Positions 39,636-49,287 of a stretch of DNA of 64,000 nucleotides are shown in pieces. Each line of letters starts with the position of its first letter. Within the stretch, counting starts at the first letter, position 1. This stretch comes from Sphingomonas faeni (GTDB lineage: Bacteria > Pseudomonadota > Alphaproteobacteria > Sphingomonadales > Sphingomonadaceae), in assembly GCF_003053745.1 (NCBI RefSeq), contig NZ_QAYE01000009.1:62001-126000 (forward strand). Reading direction: 5' to 3'. Made by a program: the position numbers and the translations under genes. Below the pieces are notes generated by a model. That model was not told the origin of the DNA. It was given only the letters and a program-made list of their open reading frames with translations, and made no database searches.

Positions 39636-40742
39636 ATGAGCAAGCTGGCGATGCGGCGCGCGTGGTTCCAGGTCCACAAGTGGATCGGGCTGGTGCTGGC
39701 GATCCTGATCATTCCGCTGTCGCTCAGCGGAGCGGCGTTGGTGTGGCACGACGCGCTCGACCGGATCGTCGATCCGGCGCGCTATACGGTCTCGGGGAGG
39801 ACCGTGATCGGGCCCAACAGCTATGTCGCCTCGGCGCGCGCCGCGTTGAAGCATGGCGAGCGGATCGCGACGTTGACGATGCCCGACGACGGCGGTCCGG
39901 TGGTCGTCGCGGCCAGTTCGGCCCGCGCACCGACCCGGCCAGGGCCTCCCCAGCGGACGATGGTGTATCTCGATCCGCCGACCGCACGCGTGCTGGAGGT
40001 GTCGCCGTCGAACGGCGGGCTCGTGCGGTTCCTCCACGTCCTTCACGGAAGCCTGCAACTGCCCGGTGTCGGACGCTCGATCGTCGGCTGGATCGGTATC
40101 GCGATGATGGTGTCGTGCTTTACCGGCCTGTGGCTGTGGTGGCCGACCGTCGGGAAGTGGACGCGCGGATTGCGGTTCCGACGGAACCGCGACGTCGAGA
40201 CGAACCTGCATCACCTGTTCGGGTTCTGGATCGCGCTGCCGCTGTTCGTGCTGTCGTTGACCGGTGCGTGGATCTCGTTCCCGCAGGTTTTCGGGAAGCT
40301 CACCGGCGAGACGTCGCGGCCGAGAGGCGGTCCCGATCGCGGCGCGATGATGCGCGCAAAACCGCTGGCGTCGCCCGCGCAGCCGCTGGCGGTGGCGATC
40401 GGCAAGGCGCGCGGTATTGTCGACAATGCGCCGTTGCGGAGTGTCACGTGGCCGACCGACCTCAGCGCGGACTGGACGGTGACGTTTCAGGGCGGCGGCG
40501 CGCCGGTCGGGGTGAAGGTGGCGGACGACACCGGCGGCGCGACTGCGGCACCGGCGCGGCCGCGGGGTGGCGTGGCGCGGTGGATGCGGCGGATCCACGA
40601 TGGCACCGACATGGGTGCGCTGTGGCAGATCGTGATTTTTCTGGGCGGGATATTGCCCGCGGTACTGGCGGTGACCGGCGTGATCATGTGGGTGCGCGCA
40701 CGCAAGTGGAAGGCGGAGCTCGCGGCCCGGCGGACGGCCTAG
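39636..40742 (+). CDS. PepSY-associated transmembrane protein (PiuB-like)
   Basis: A 368-residue inner-membrane protein with about four transmembrane helices: WIGLVLAILIIPLSLSGAAL, GWIGIAMMVSCFTGLWLW, IALPLFVLSLTGAWISF and IVIFLGGILPAVLAVTGVI. HKW and HLFG carry the conserved His of the PepSY_TM family, thought to act as siderophore-linked ferric reductases. It belongs to the receptor-piuC unit. A family B repeat follows. Confidence 0.88.
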   Translation: MSKLAMRRAWFQVHKWIGLVLAILIIPLSLSGAALVWHDALDRIVDPARYTVSGRTVIGPNSYVASARAALKHGERIATLTMPDDGGPVVVAASSARAPTRPGPPQRTMVYLDPPTARVLEVSPSNGGLVRFLHVLHGSLQLPGVGRSIVGWIGIAMMVSCFTGLWLWWPTVGKWTRGLRFRRNRDVETNLHHLFGFWIALPLFVLSLTGAWISFPQVFGKLTGETSRPRGGPDRGAMMRAKPLASPAQPLAVAIGKARGIVDNAPLRSVTWPTDLSADWTVTFQGGGAPVGVKVADDTGGATAAPARPRGGVARWMRRIHDGTDMGALWQIVIFLGGILPAVLAVTGVIMWVRARKWKAELAARRTA

Positions 40743-40893
40743 TCCCTCTCCCCTCCGGGGAGAGGGAAGGAGGAGCCTCTTGGCGACGGGAGGGAGAGGG
40801 GCCGTTGGGATTCAAGTCCCGAGCCTCACACCCCTCACCCTCCCACGCGCAAGAGCACGCGGGCCCCTCCCTCTCCCCTCAGGGGAGAGGGGC
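40743..40893. repeat. paired palindromic repeat (REPIN-like, family B)
   Basis: TCCCTCTCCCCTCCGGGGAG and CCCTCTCCCCTCAGGGGAGA are near-identical to the element at 23,854. They sit between the convergent PepSY and glutamate dehydrogenase genes. Confidence 0.85.
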
Positions 40894-40898
40894 AGCAG

Positions 40899-43800
40899 TT
40901 ACCGCCCCAGCAGCACCCGCGCTTGGCCGGCGATCTGCGCGAGCATCGCCGCGTTCGGCACCGCCGCATGGCGCGCACGGTCGATCACCGCCTTGAACTG
41001 CGCCACCCGCGCCGCATTCGTCAGCAGCCACTTCTCGACCGCACCCTGCGGATCCTGCGCACCGCACCGCGCGAGGAACTCCAGCCGCAACTGCTGGAAA
41101 TCGCGTGCCAGCCCGGCGACCAGCAACCGCTCCCAGGGATCGGTCGGACTGATCCGCGCCGCATTCGCCTGCGCCCAGTCGAGCCCCAGCGCCTGCCCGA
41201 GATGCGTGAACGCCCGCGTCACCACCGCCTCGTCGAGCGACATCCGCTCGCCGAGATCGGCCAAGCCGACCGCGCCGTCCATCTCGAACAGGCGAACGAC
41301 TTTCCGCACCAGATCACCCGGCGCACCGACCGCTTCGAGCTGCCCTGCGATACGATTGCTCTGCGCGCTGGCCTCTTCGAGCAGCAACGCCGCGGTCTGG
41401 CTGTCGAGCTGCGTGATGCCCTTCGCCAGTCGCGCGAGGACTTCGCCCGGCACGGCGCCCGGCGCCGATACGCGCAACAGGTCGGCGATCTGCGAGCGGG
41501 TTGCGACCGCCACCTCGTCGAACAGCGCGATCCGCGCCGCCTCGGGCATGACGGCCGTCTCGATCTCCGCCCACAGTGCCGGCAGGTCGAACAGGCGCTC
41601 GGCGACGACGAACATCGCCGCGATATCGCCCATCGCCGCGCCTTCCTCTTCCGCCAGCTCGAACGGGTAGAGGATGCCCAGCCTGTTGACGATCCGGTTG
41701 GCGAGCTTGGTCGCGACGATCTCGGGCCGCAGCCGATGTTCGTCGATCGCCGTCCCGAACCGCTCGCGCATCGCCGCCGGGAAAGCAGCATGCAGGTCGG
41801 GCTTGAGCGCGTCGTCATTCGCGATGTCGCTATGCTCGATCGCGTCCTGCAACCCGAGCTTGGCGGTCGCTAGCAGCACCGCCAGCTCAGGCCGCGTGAG
41901 GCCGAGACCATCCTGGCCGCGCCGCAGCAGGATATCGTTCGACGCTAGCCCCTCGACGGCGCGATCGAGCCTGCCGCCACCCTCGAAGATCTCGATCACG
42001 CGGACATAGCTCGGCACCGCGACCGCGCCGTCCGCCTCGGCGATCGACAGCGCGAGCGTCTGGAGGCGGTTGTCCTCCAGCACCAGGTGCGCGACGTCGT
42101 CGGTCATGCTGGCGAGAAGCGTGTTGCGGTCCTCATAGTCGAGCCGCCCCTCGATCATCTCGCGGTTGAGCGCGATCTTGATGTTGACCTCGTTATCCGA
42201 GCAGTCGACGCCCGCCGAATTGTCGATGAAGTCGGTGTTGATCCGCCCGCCGCGTGCCGAAAACGCGATACGCGCCGCCTGCGTGACGCCGAGGTTCGCG
42301 CCTTCGCCGATCGCGATCACGCGCAAATCCTCGGCGTTGACTCGCAACCGGTCGTTGGCCGGATCGCCGACCGCGACGTTCGCCTCCGATGCCGCCTTCA
42401 CATAGGTGCCGATGCCGCCGAACCAGAGCAGGTCCGCCGGCGCCTTGAGGATGGCCGAGATCAGCGCGCCCGGCTCCATCTCGCTCGCGGTTATGCCGAG
42501 CGCTGCCTGGACCTCAGGCGACAGCTTCACGACCTTTGCGGTACGTGCGAATACGCCGCCGCCCTTCGAGATCAGGCTGGCGTCGTAGTCCGCCCAGCTC
42601 GACCGCGGCAGCGCGAACATCCGGTTGCGCTCGTCCCAGCTGGTCGCGGGATCGGGATCGGGATCGAGGAAGATATGGCGATGATCGAACGCCGCGATGA
42701 CCTTCAGCGTCTTCGACAGCAGCATGCCGTTGCCGAACACGTCGCCTGACATGTCGCCGCAGCCGACGACGGTGATGCTCTCGCTCTGCACGTCGAGGCC
42801 GCGCTCGGCGAAGTGACGCTGGACGCTCAGCCACGCGCCCTTGGCGGTGATCCCCATCGCCTTGTGGTCGTACCCGACCGAGCCACCGGAGGCGAACGCG
42901 TCGCCCAGCCAGTAGCCGCGTTCGAGCGCGAGCGCGTTCGCCACGTCGCTGAACGTCGCGGTGCCCTTGTCAGCGGCAACGACGAAATACGGGTCCTCGC
43001 CGTCAAGGATCGTCACGCCGTCCGGGTGAACGACCTTGCCCTCGACGATGTTGTCGGTGATCGACAGCAACGTGCGGATGAAGATCCGGTAGCTCTCGGT
43101 ACCCTCGGCGAGCCACGCGTCGCGGTTCGACGGGGCGGGGAGTTGCTTTGGATAAAAGCCACCCTTCGCGCCTGTCGGCACGATGACGGCGTTCTTGACC
43201 CGCTGGGCCTTCATCAGCCCAAGGATTTCGGTACGGAAATCGTCGCGACGGTCGGACCAGCGCAGGCCGCCACGCGCGACCGGGCCGGCGCGGAGGTGGA
43301 TACCTTCGACGCGGGGCGAATACACCCAGACTTCGCGCCAAGGCACGGGCGCGGGAAGCCCCGGAATCAGATGGCTGTCGAGCTTGAATGCGAGCGCCTC
43401 GGACGGTGCGGGCGTGAACGCGTTGGTGCGCAGAGTCGCCGCGATCAGGTTGCGATACGCGCGCAAGATACGGTCGTCGTCGATCGCGGTGACCGCGTCG
43501 AGCCCGGCTTCGATCGCCTGGTCCGCCTCGATCGCATTGCCCGGGTGCTCCGGATGATGGACCGCAGTGAACCGCGCGATCAATGCCGCGGCGACCTTAG
43601 GTGCACGACGGAGCGCATCGACCACGGTGGTCAGGCCATACGGCAGCCCCGCCTGGCGCAGATACCGGAACCACGCACGGAACAGTACGATCGCCTCGGG
43701 ACGCATCCCGAGTTCGACGATCAGCCGGTTGAACGCGTCGTTCTCGGCCGCGCCCTCCAGCACCGCCGCGATCGCGCCTTCGAGCACTAGCGCGTCGCTC

Positions 43801-45515
43801 TGTTGCGCCGCGTCATTCGCCTCCAGCACGAAGTCATGCACGAACGGCACGCTGTCGTCGCGCAACCGCGTCGGCAATTCGCCGATTACGCGGAAGCCGA
43901 AATTCTCCAGCACCGGTACGGCGTCCGACAGGGGTAGGGCGCCACCCAGCTTGTAGATCTTCAGCTGTGGATCGGCACCGGCCTCACCAGGGACAAGGCG
44001 CACGCCACGCGCGTCCGTATCGGCCAGCGCGGCGATCCGCTGGATATCCTCGGCAGCCTCCGCAGGGGTGCTGAGGTTGCGATAATTCTGCGGGAACGCT
44101 GCGGCCCATTTTAGCGCCAGACGGGCGGCACGCGGGGGCGGCAACGTCTCGACCAGCGCGGCCTCGACGTCCGACACCCAGCCGCGCACCATTCGCTGCA
44201 ACCGGAGCGCGAGCGGCGCGACATCGGGCATCCGGCCATCGCCGCGCAGATCGAGCGTGTAGCGGATCATCGCGACCTCGCCGTCCTCCAGCGCGATCGA
44301 CCAGTTGAGCACGCTCGCATTCGCCGCTTCGGCCAGCATGTCGCCGATCGCGACCCGTCGGCCGGTGGTGACATCGTCGCGCGGCAACCACACGAACCCG
44401 AACAGATGCCGCCCGAGCGCGGACTCGACCAACACGAGCGCCGGCCGTGGCCGATCCGCGATGCTCATCGCCGTCAGCGCCAGATCCTCCAGCGCATCCG
44501 GCGCGAACGCAATCACGAGGTCGTGCGGCAACGCCGTGAATGCATGCGTTAGCGCCTTGCCGGCATGACCACGCGGATCGAACCCGAACTTTGCCTTCAT
44601 CGCGGCAAGCCGCGTGCGCAACACCGGCACGTCGCGCGGCATCGCGGCGAGCGCGGCACTGGTCCACAGGCCGCTGTAGATCGACAGCCCGGCGACCGTC
44701 GCGCCTTCCATCACCGGCACCACGACGAGGTCGAGCGGCACCGCACGGTGCACGGTCGAGATCAGGTTCGACTTCAGCAACAACGGCGCATCGTTGCCCG
44801 CCTCGAACCACTTGATCGCGAGTGCGCGCGAGGCCTCGGCAAGGATCGGCACGCGGTGTTCGTTGCGCGCAATACCGAGAGCAGCGTGGCCGCTCCGGTC
44901 ACGATGCCAGATCTGGTGCCCGAGCAGAGTCAGATGTCCATTGAGGAACCACTGCAACAGAGCGGCGCCTTCGCCCTCGGGTAGCATCGCGATATCGTCG
45001 TCGAGCGCCGCCTGCATCGCGCGCCAGTCGGTCACCGCCGCGCGGACGTCGGCCAATACGGCGGTGAGGTCCTCGATCAGTCCGCGACGGTCGCGCGCAT
45101 CTGCGCGCTCCATCTCAAGATAGATCATCGATTCGGGGCGGCCTGCGCCTTGGCCGTCGGCGTCGATCGCGTGCAGCGTGCCGTCGGGTGCGCGCGTCGT
45201 GCGGACGACGGGGTGGATGATCCGGTCGACCGCGATGTCCTGCGCGCCGATCGCCGCCGCGATCGAATCGACCAGGAACGGCATGTCGTCGTTGACGATC
45301 GCGAGGCGCATCCGCCGCCGCGTATCGTCGCCGCTGATCGGTTCGATCGCGATTGCCGGCGCGCCGTCGTCGCGGTGCGCGGCGGTCGCGGCCACGAACG
45401 CCGCGGCCTGCGCGACCTCGCTCGCACCGAAGTCCCTGAGTTCGCCCGGAAGGGCCCGTTCGGTCAACCGGCCCGCGAGGGTTTCGGTGAGCATGTTCAA
45501 CGATTGGTTCGCCAT
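40899..45515 (-). CDS. NAD-dependent glutamate dehydrogenase, 180-kDa class
   Basis: A 1538-residue single-polypeptide enzyme that oxidatively deaminates glutamate to 2-oxoglutarate. The N-terminal ~680 residues contain ACT-like regulatory parts. The catalytic core begins around GPVARGGLRWSDRRDDFRTE and includes KNAVIVPTGAKGGFYPK and the NAD region VVGCGDMSGDVFGNGML. The C-terminal part is helical. Length and motifs match GDH-180 enzymes (as in Caulobacter and Streptomyces); no frameshift is seen. It is monocistronic. Confidence 0.95.
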   Translation of the reverse strand: MANQSLNMLTETLAGRLTERALPGELRDFGASEVAQAAAFVAATAAHRDDGAPAIAIEPISGDDTRRRMRLAIVNDDMPFLVDSIAAAIGAQDIAVDRIIHPVVRTTRAPDGTLHAIDADGQGAGRPESMIYLEMERADARDRRGLIEDLTAVLADVRAAVTDWRAMQAALDDDIAMLPEGEGAALLQWFLNGHLTLLGHQIWHRDRSGHAALGIARNEHRVPILAEASRALAIKWFEAGNDAPLLLKSNLISTVHRAVPLDLVVVPVMEGATVAGLSIYSGLWTSAALAAMPRDVPVLRTRLAAMKAKFGFDPRGHAGKALTHAFTALPHDLVIAFAPDALEDLALTAMSIADRPRPALVLVESALGRHLFGFVWLPRDDVTTGRRVAIGDMLAEAANASVLNWSIALEDGEVAMIRYTLDLRGDGRMPDVAPLALRLQRMVRGWVSDVEAALVETLPPPRAARLALKWAAAFPQNYRNLSTPAEAAEDIQRIAALADTDARGVRLVPGEAGADPQLKIYKLGGALPLSDAVPVLENFGFRVIGELPTRLRDDSVPFVHDFVLEANDAAQQSDALVLEGAIAAVLEGAAENDAFNRLIVELGMRPEAIVLFRAWFRYLRQAGLPYGLTTVVDALRRAPKVAAALIARFTAVHHPEHPGNAIEADQAIEAGLDAVTAIDDDRILRAYRNLIAATLRTNAFTPAPSEALAFKLDSHLIPGLPAPVPWREVWVYSPRVEGIHLRAGPVARGGLRWSDRRDDFRTEILGLMKAQRVKNAVIVPTGAKGGFYPKQLPAPSNRDAWLAEGTESYRIFIRTLLSITDNIVEGKVVHPDGVTILDGEDPYFVVAADKGTATFSDVANALALERGYWLGDAFASGGSVGYDHKAMGITAKGAWLSVQRHFAERGLDVQSESITVVGCGDMSGDVFGNGMLLSKTLKVIAAFDHRHIFLDPDPDPATSWDERNRMFALPRSSWADYDASLISKGGGVFARTAKVVKLSPEVQAALGITASEMEPGALISAILKAPADLLWFGGIGTYVKAASEANVAVGDPANDRLRVNAEDLRVIAIGEGANLGVTQAARIAFSARGGRINTDFIDNSAGVDCSDNEVNIKIALNREMIEGRLDYEDRNTLLASMTDDVAHLVLEDNRLQTLALSIAEADGAVAVPSYVRVIEIFEGGGRLDRAVEGLASNDILLRRGQDGLGLTRPELAVLLATAKLGLQDAIEHSDIANDDALKPDLHAAFPAAMRERFGTAIDEHRLRPEIVATKLANRIVNRLGILYPFELAEEEGAAMGDIAAMFVVAERLFDLPALWAEIETAVMPEAARIALFDEVAVATRSQIADLLRVSAPGAVPGEVLARLAKGITQLDSQTAALLLEEASAQSNRIAGQLEAVGAPGDLVRKVVRLFEMDGAVGLADLGERMSLDEAVVTRAFTHLGQALGLDWAQANAARISPTDPWERLLVAGLARDFQQLRLEFLARCGAQDPQGAVEKWLLTNAARVAQFKAVIDRARHAAVPNAAMLAQIAGQARVLLGR

Positions 45516-45591
45516 AGGTCAGGGCCTATGCGCCCGCTAATCGCCTATCTCAACCCTTGTGGCAGGTGCGAAGGCGAATGCTGCAGCGCAC

Positions 45592-46758
45592 CTAGAACGC
45601 CGTCCGTTCGGCAGCCGCGATTGCGGCGAGATCTCCGTCGAAACCGCCGAGAAAGCTTGCAAAACCGCCTGCTGGCACCTGATGCCGCTGGGCGTGTCGC
45701 AACACCGCCGCGAACGTCTCCAACCGGGCCGTCTCGAAATTCGCGCCAAAGACCAGCGCGACGATTTGCGTCATCGCGTCCGTCTCACCCGACATGCAGG
45801 CAGCAGAAAGTATCGCGCTGAAATCATCGCCGTCCTGCTCGGCCCCGACTGCGAGATCATGCGCGCGACCCAGCGTCCGGTGCAGCGCCGCCCGACTTCG
45901 CGCTTCGGCTGCGCGGACCTGCGCGGCATTCTCGCGCGCGATCGCCAGTTGCTCGCCTAGCCGCCCAACGAGCACATAGTCGGCGGGCAAAGGGTCATCC
46001 AGCACCAGCGCCGGCAAGGCCGCGGGCTCCGGCTCGGTAGGCATGACATCGAAGCCACCGCTCGGCCCATCCGCCCACACCTGCGCGGTCGTGCCCGAGC
46101 CATTCGGCGTCGCGTGAACGGCGGCATCGAGCTCGGCGGACAGCGCCGCCTGAAGATCGGCGTCCGCGAGCTCTTTCCAATTGATCACGCCGTAGATGAA
46201 ATCGATCGTCACGCCTCTCGACGCAGATGGGCCCGACGCAAACGGCATCAGGATCCCACGGTACAGCGTCGTCCGTCCCCGGCTGCTGACGAATTCCGCT
46301 TCAAAGCCGATCGGCGCGCGATTGGCGATGATCTGGAGATAATGATCGGTCAGCCGCGACAGCAGCGATCGGCTCGGCACGTCGGCGATCGTCGCGATCG
46401 GCCCCTCCAGCCCGCACTCCTCGCGCAGCGCCCGTCCGAGATACGCGATCTTCGGATCGCCCATGCCCTGACTGAAATCGAGCAGCACGCTGTGTGGCCC
46501 GAAATCGGTGATCGTCTCGGGCTTGAGATCGGCGATCGACGGGTAGGGCCGATCCTTCAGCAGCGACACCCAATGGTTGTAGGCGCGCACGTGCATACGC
46601 CGCTCGTCACCCCCAAGATCGAACATCACGTCGTTGACGCCAGCATCGGTCGAATCGCGCGCGCCGGCGTCCGCGGTTGCCCGTGACGCATCCCGCGCTA
46701 GCGCCACGCTATCCGCGCCCACTGCGCGTCCATCCTCTACGCTGCGCGCCGTCGTCAT
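45592..46758 (-). CDS. PAS domain-containing protein
   Basis: A 388-residue protein. ATG 46758 is used over an upstream frame start at 46845. Residues ~50-190 resemble a PAS-type sensor (YNHWVSLLKDRPYPSIADLK, SVLLDFSQGMGDPKIAYLG, RGILMPFASG). The remainder is helical and Ala-rich, with a possible coiled coil before ~310. No kinase, GGDEF or HTH domain is seen. A sensory or scaffold role is inference. Confidence 0.7.
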   Translation of the reverse strand: MTTARSVEDGRAVGADSVALARDASRATADAGARDSTDAGVNDVMFDLGGDERRMHVRAYNHWVSLLKDRPYPSIADLKPETITDFGPHSVLLDFSQGMGDPKIAYLGRALREECGLEGPIATIADVPSRSLLSRLTDHYLQIIANRAPIGFEAEFVSSRGRTTLYRGILMPFASGPSASRGVTIDFIYGVINWKELADADLQAALSAELDAAVHATPNGSGTTAQVWADGPSGGFDVMPTEPEPAALPALVLDDPLPADYVLVGRLGEQLAIARENAAQVRAAEARSRAALHRTLGRAHDLAVGAEQDGDDFSAILSAACMSGETDAMTQIVALVFGANFETARLETFAAVLRHAQRHQVPAGGFASFLGGFDGDLAAIAAAERTAF

Positions 46759-46892
46759 GCCCAAAGATCCCCGTATCGTCACCGTGCTTGTGCACCGCGC
46801 TTGGTAAACACGGAGTAAACTCGCAAACCGCTTGTCAGCCCGCAAAACCGCTGGTAGTTGCCGCCCCCTCGACCGGATGCATCCGTCGTCGG

Positions 46893-46968
46893 GCCGCTTT
46901 AGCTCAGCTGGTAGAGCATCGCATTCGTAATGCGGGGGTCACAGGTTCGAGTCCTGTAAGCGGCACCA
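46893..46968 (+). tRNA. tRNA-Thr (CGT), prophage attachment site
   Basis: The acceptor GCCGCTT pairs with AAGCGGC followed by ACCA. AGCTCAGCTGGTAGAGC is the D-arm, TTCGTAA the anticodon loop with anticodon CGT, and GGTTCGAGTCC the T-loop. The integrase gene stops 21 bases downstream, so the 3' part is the likely attachment core. Confidence 0.96.
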
Positions 46969-46989
46969 TCGACAAGTGGTTGATTTAAC

Positions 46990-48327
46990 TCACATTTTTC
47001 TGTCTCCAGCCGACTTTTCGGCAACGCGGGTTCCGGTAGGGTTCCGGTGCGTCGAGCCCGGAGCCAGCTTCTCGATCTTGGCGATGATGCGATTCAGGGC
47101 GCGCACGACGGTGGGGAATTCGCCGATCGCGTAGACCTCGGTCTGGCTTCCGTCGCGGTGGCCCATGAACCCCTCCAGATCCCACTTCTTCGCGCCGTTG
47201 TTACGGACGAGGGTCGCGAGGCTGTGGCGCAGCAGGTATGGACGCCACTCGCGGCCGGCAGGCATGTCGAGGTTCGTCAGCATCGTATCCCACGCGCGAT
47301 CGACGTCCTGGATGGCGCGGCCGTGATAGTTCACAAGCCAGCCCCGGCCGGCACGGTCCGGTATCGGCAGCGCCATGTACGTCTCGTATTCCTCGCGCAG
47401 CCAGCGATCGAGCAGCGGCAGCACCGGCAGGACGGCGCGATGCTTCTTGTTCTGCGTGCGCCCTTGCGGGTTGAGGTCGAGCGTCGGCGCGCCCGGCCAC
47501 CACTGCTCGCGGTCGGGCGCGACGTTGATGTCGACGACAGCACCAGGCCGCGCGATCGTGCAGACCGATGCGACGAGGAACGCGTGAAGCGAACCGCGCT
47601 GGCGATCGGGCTCGGCCGCGTAGGCGAACATCTTCGCCAGTTCCTCGACACCGATTCGGGTGCGGCGCTGGCGTTGCACCTGGCGGGCGGGGAGGGGCTT
47701 GTAGATCGGTCGCTTATCAGAGCGCGCCGGCTCCGCGTTCGCGGCATGGTTCAAGACGGCGATCAGCTGCGCGATCGACGCCTCGGTCGCGGCTGGTGAG
47801 CGCGGACGCGACACGGTGACTTCGCCCTTGCCGTTGCGCCATTCGACTGGCTGCAGCCGGGACCAGGCGCGGAAGGCGTTGACGAAGACGGTGCCGCACG
47901 CTGTCGCGCAGCTCGTCGAGTGACCGAACCGACCTTCCGCGCCAAGAGCATGCTCAGCGTCGAGAAACGCCACGGCGTGCGCCAGGCGACCCGAGATCGT
48001 GTCAGCCGAAGCGCGCGTGTTGCCCCACTCTATCTTATAATCTGCGATGGCGTCCGTCAGGAGATACGCCTGCGCCTGCGCGAGCGGCTGGCCGCATGCG
48101 TGACAGAAGGCCGGCGCTTCGCCCTTGTCGGCAAGGTAGACCTTGTCGAGTTCCAGAATGGCCGCTGCTACGTCGCTTGTAGCCGTCGACGTGCTGCGCT
48201 CGCGTCGCGTTCCACTGTCGTACCACCAGATGTATAGGTTGGGGCTCCGAAGGGTTCCGTCTGCCCGTTCGTCATGGGCGAGCCAGTATTTCCCTCTCTG
48301 GTAAACCGGCGGAGTGCGTCGCGGCAT
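46990..48327 (-). CDS. int: phage tyrosine recombinase (integrase)
   Basis: A 445-residue integrase. ATG 48327 gives PRRTPPVYQRGKYWLAH, a usual integrase N-terminus; the frame runs further upstream without homologous content. Catalytic features are the first Arg in TIARPG, a Lys in NKKHRAVLPV, the box II Arg in WRPYLLRHSLAT (Tyr where His is usual), and MGHRDGSQTEVYA with the Tyr nucleophile. It is the last gene of the early operon and lies beside tRNA-Thr. Confidence 0.92.
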   Translation of the reverse strand: MPRRTPPVYQRGKYWLAHDERADGTLRSPNLYIWWYDSGTRRERSTSTATSDVAAAILELDKVYLADKGEAPAFCHACGQPLAQAQAYLLTDAIADYKIEWGNTRASADTISGRLAHAVAFLDAEHALGAEGRFGHSTSCATACGTVFVNAFRAWSRLQPVEWRNGKGEVTVSRPRSPAATEASIAQLIAVLNHAANAEPARSDKRPIYKPLPARQVQRQRRTRIGVEELAKMFAYAAEPDRQRGSLHAFLVASVCTIARPGAVVDINVAPDREQWWPGAPTLDLNPQGRTQNKKHRAVLPVLPLLDRWLREEYETYMALPIPDRAGRGWLVNYHGRAIQDVDRAWDTMLTNLDMPAGREWRPYLLRHSLATLVRNNGAKKWDLEGFMGHRDGSQTEVYAIGEFPTVVRALNRIIAKIEKLAPGSTHRNPTGTRVAEKSAGDRKM

Positions 48328-48491
48328 TGTGTCTGTTCTTTCAGGTAGTCCGCTACAGCGCGATTGATGATGTCGAAGAGCCCGAGGCTTCCGAGTAGGT
48401 CGAGGTCGGGAGACTCGATCCGGACGCCTTTCCCGACGTCGGCCGCTCGCATCAGCTTGCGGGACAGTTTGATCAGTGAGGGGGCGTTCAT
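48168..48491 (-). CDS. small phage protein overlapping int
   Basis: A 107-residue frame whose ATG shares a base with the stop of the upstream gene, which argues that it is real. The N-terminal ~70 residues (LIKLSRKLMRAADVGKGVRI ... FDIINRAVADYLKEQ) look protein-like. It overlaps the integrase start by ~160 bases in another frame, which is unusual; the last third may be non-functional. No family is recognised. Confidence 0.45.
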   Translation of the reverse strand: MNAPSLIKLSRKLMRAADVGKGVRIESPDLDLLGSLGLFDIINRAVADYLKEQTQCRDALRRFTREGNTGSPMTNGQTEPFGAPTYTSGGTTVERDASAARRRLQAT

Positions 48492-48823
48492 CAGCCCTTC
48501 GCCTCGGCAAGCACGGCGCGTAGCTTGGCAGCGTGCTCCAGCATCTTGTTGCCGCGGGTTTCGAGGGTCTTCGCAGTGACGAACAGGTCGAGGTTCGACA
48601 CGCCACGATCGGCGTTCAGCTTATAATTTAGGCTGCGGACGCAAACGCCTAAGACATCTGCCAAAGCCTTTTTTCCGCCCAAGATCTCGTAGGCGGTTTG
48701 AAGCCCCATCATCCGGGGCATTTCGATTGGGAGGCCGCGCTGTTCCCGGATTGGGGAACAGTTGCTCGGTTGTGGCGATGATTGAGACTGGCGAGCTTCG
48801 GGGGGAGCGGCGCTGATCATCAT
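48491..48823 (-). CDS. small phage HTH-like regulator
   Basis: A ~110-residue protein. The C-terminal 76 residues (AYEILGGKKALADVLGVCVR then SLNYKLNADRGVSNLDLFV) resemble a Cro/YdaS-like helix-turn-helix followed by a helix. ATG 48823 has AGGAT upstream; ATG 48721 is an alternative. It is coupled to the next small gene by an overlapping stop/start. Confidence 0.6.
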   Translation of the reverse strand: MMISAAPPEARQSQSSPQPSNCSPIREQRGLPIEMPRMMGLQTAYEILGGKKALADVLGVCVRSLNYKLNADRGVSNLDLFVTAKTLETRGNKMLEHAAKLRAVLAEAKG

Positions 48824-48908
48824 GGAGATCCTGTTGGTGCGAGGGGATCGAGCGGTCGCGCCAGCGGCCGTTCTTGTAGAAAGCGTTTCGCCAAGAGCGG
48901 CGAGCGGG

Positions 48909-49097
48909 TCAGAACATGGGCGGCGGGCGTCGCTGGATCGGGTGAAGATCCTTGGCGAGGCAGAGGATGGCCTGTCCGTCGTCGAAGCGGACCGAGGCGA
49001 AAGCCTTGCGGACGGCGAGGACGTCGCACTGCTTTCCGGTGCGGCCGAGCCCTTGGAAGAGGGCACGGTCGCCGCCACAGACTGCGACGTCGCCCAC
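48909..49097 (-). CDS. small phage protein, unknown
   Basis: A 62-residue frame (GTG start) beginning one base after the stop of the upstream small gene. Its sequence (KAFASVRFDDGQAILCLAKD) looks like a real protein rather than a shadow. Its position in a tight string of early genes supports it. The function is unknown. Confidence 0.5.
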   Translation of the reverse strand: MGDVAVCGGDRALFQGLGRTGKQCDVLAVRKAFASVRFDDGQAILCLAKDLHPIQRRPPPMF

Positions 49098-49098
49098 G

Positions 49099-49287
49099 TC
49101 ACGAGCGAGCCGCTTTGGCGAACGGCGTCGCGGGCAGGGGTTTGAATGCGGGCTCGACGTTGCCGAGTGCCAGCCGGCAGATCCGGCTCCACTGCGGGGC
49201 TACCGTCGCGGCGATCACGCCGATCGCCGTCGCGCCTACGCTGCCGAATACGGTCAGCGCTACGCCCGTGAGGACATCGTGCAGCAT
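49099..49287 (-). CDS. small phage membrane protein
   Basis: A 62-residue protein with one N-terminal hydrophobic helix (VALTVFGSVGATAIGVIAATV). ATG 49287 shares a base with the stop of the upstream gene. No family is recognised. Confidence 0.5.
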   Translation of the reverse strand: MLHDVLTGVALTVFGSVGATAIGVIAATVAPQWSRICRLALGNVEPAFKPLPATPFAKAARS

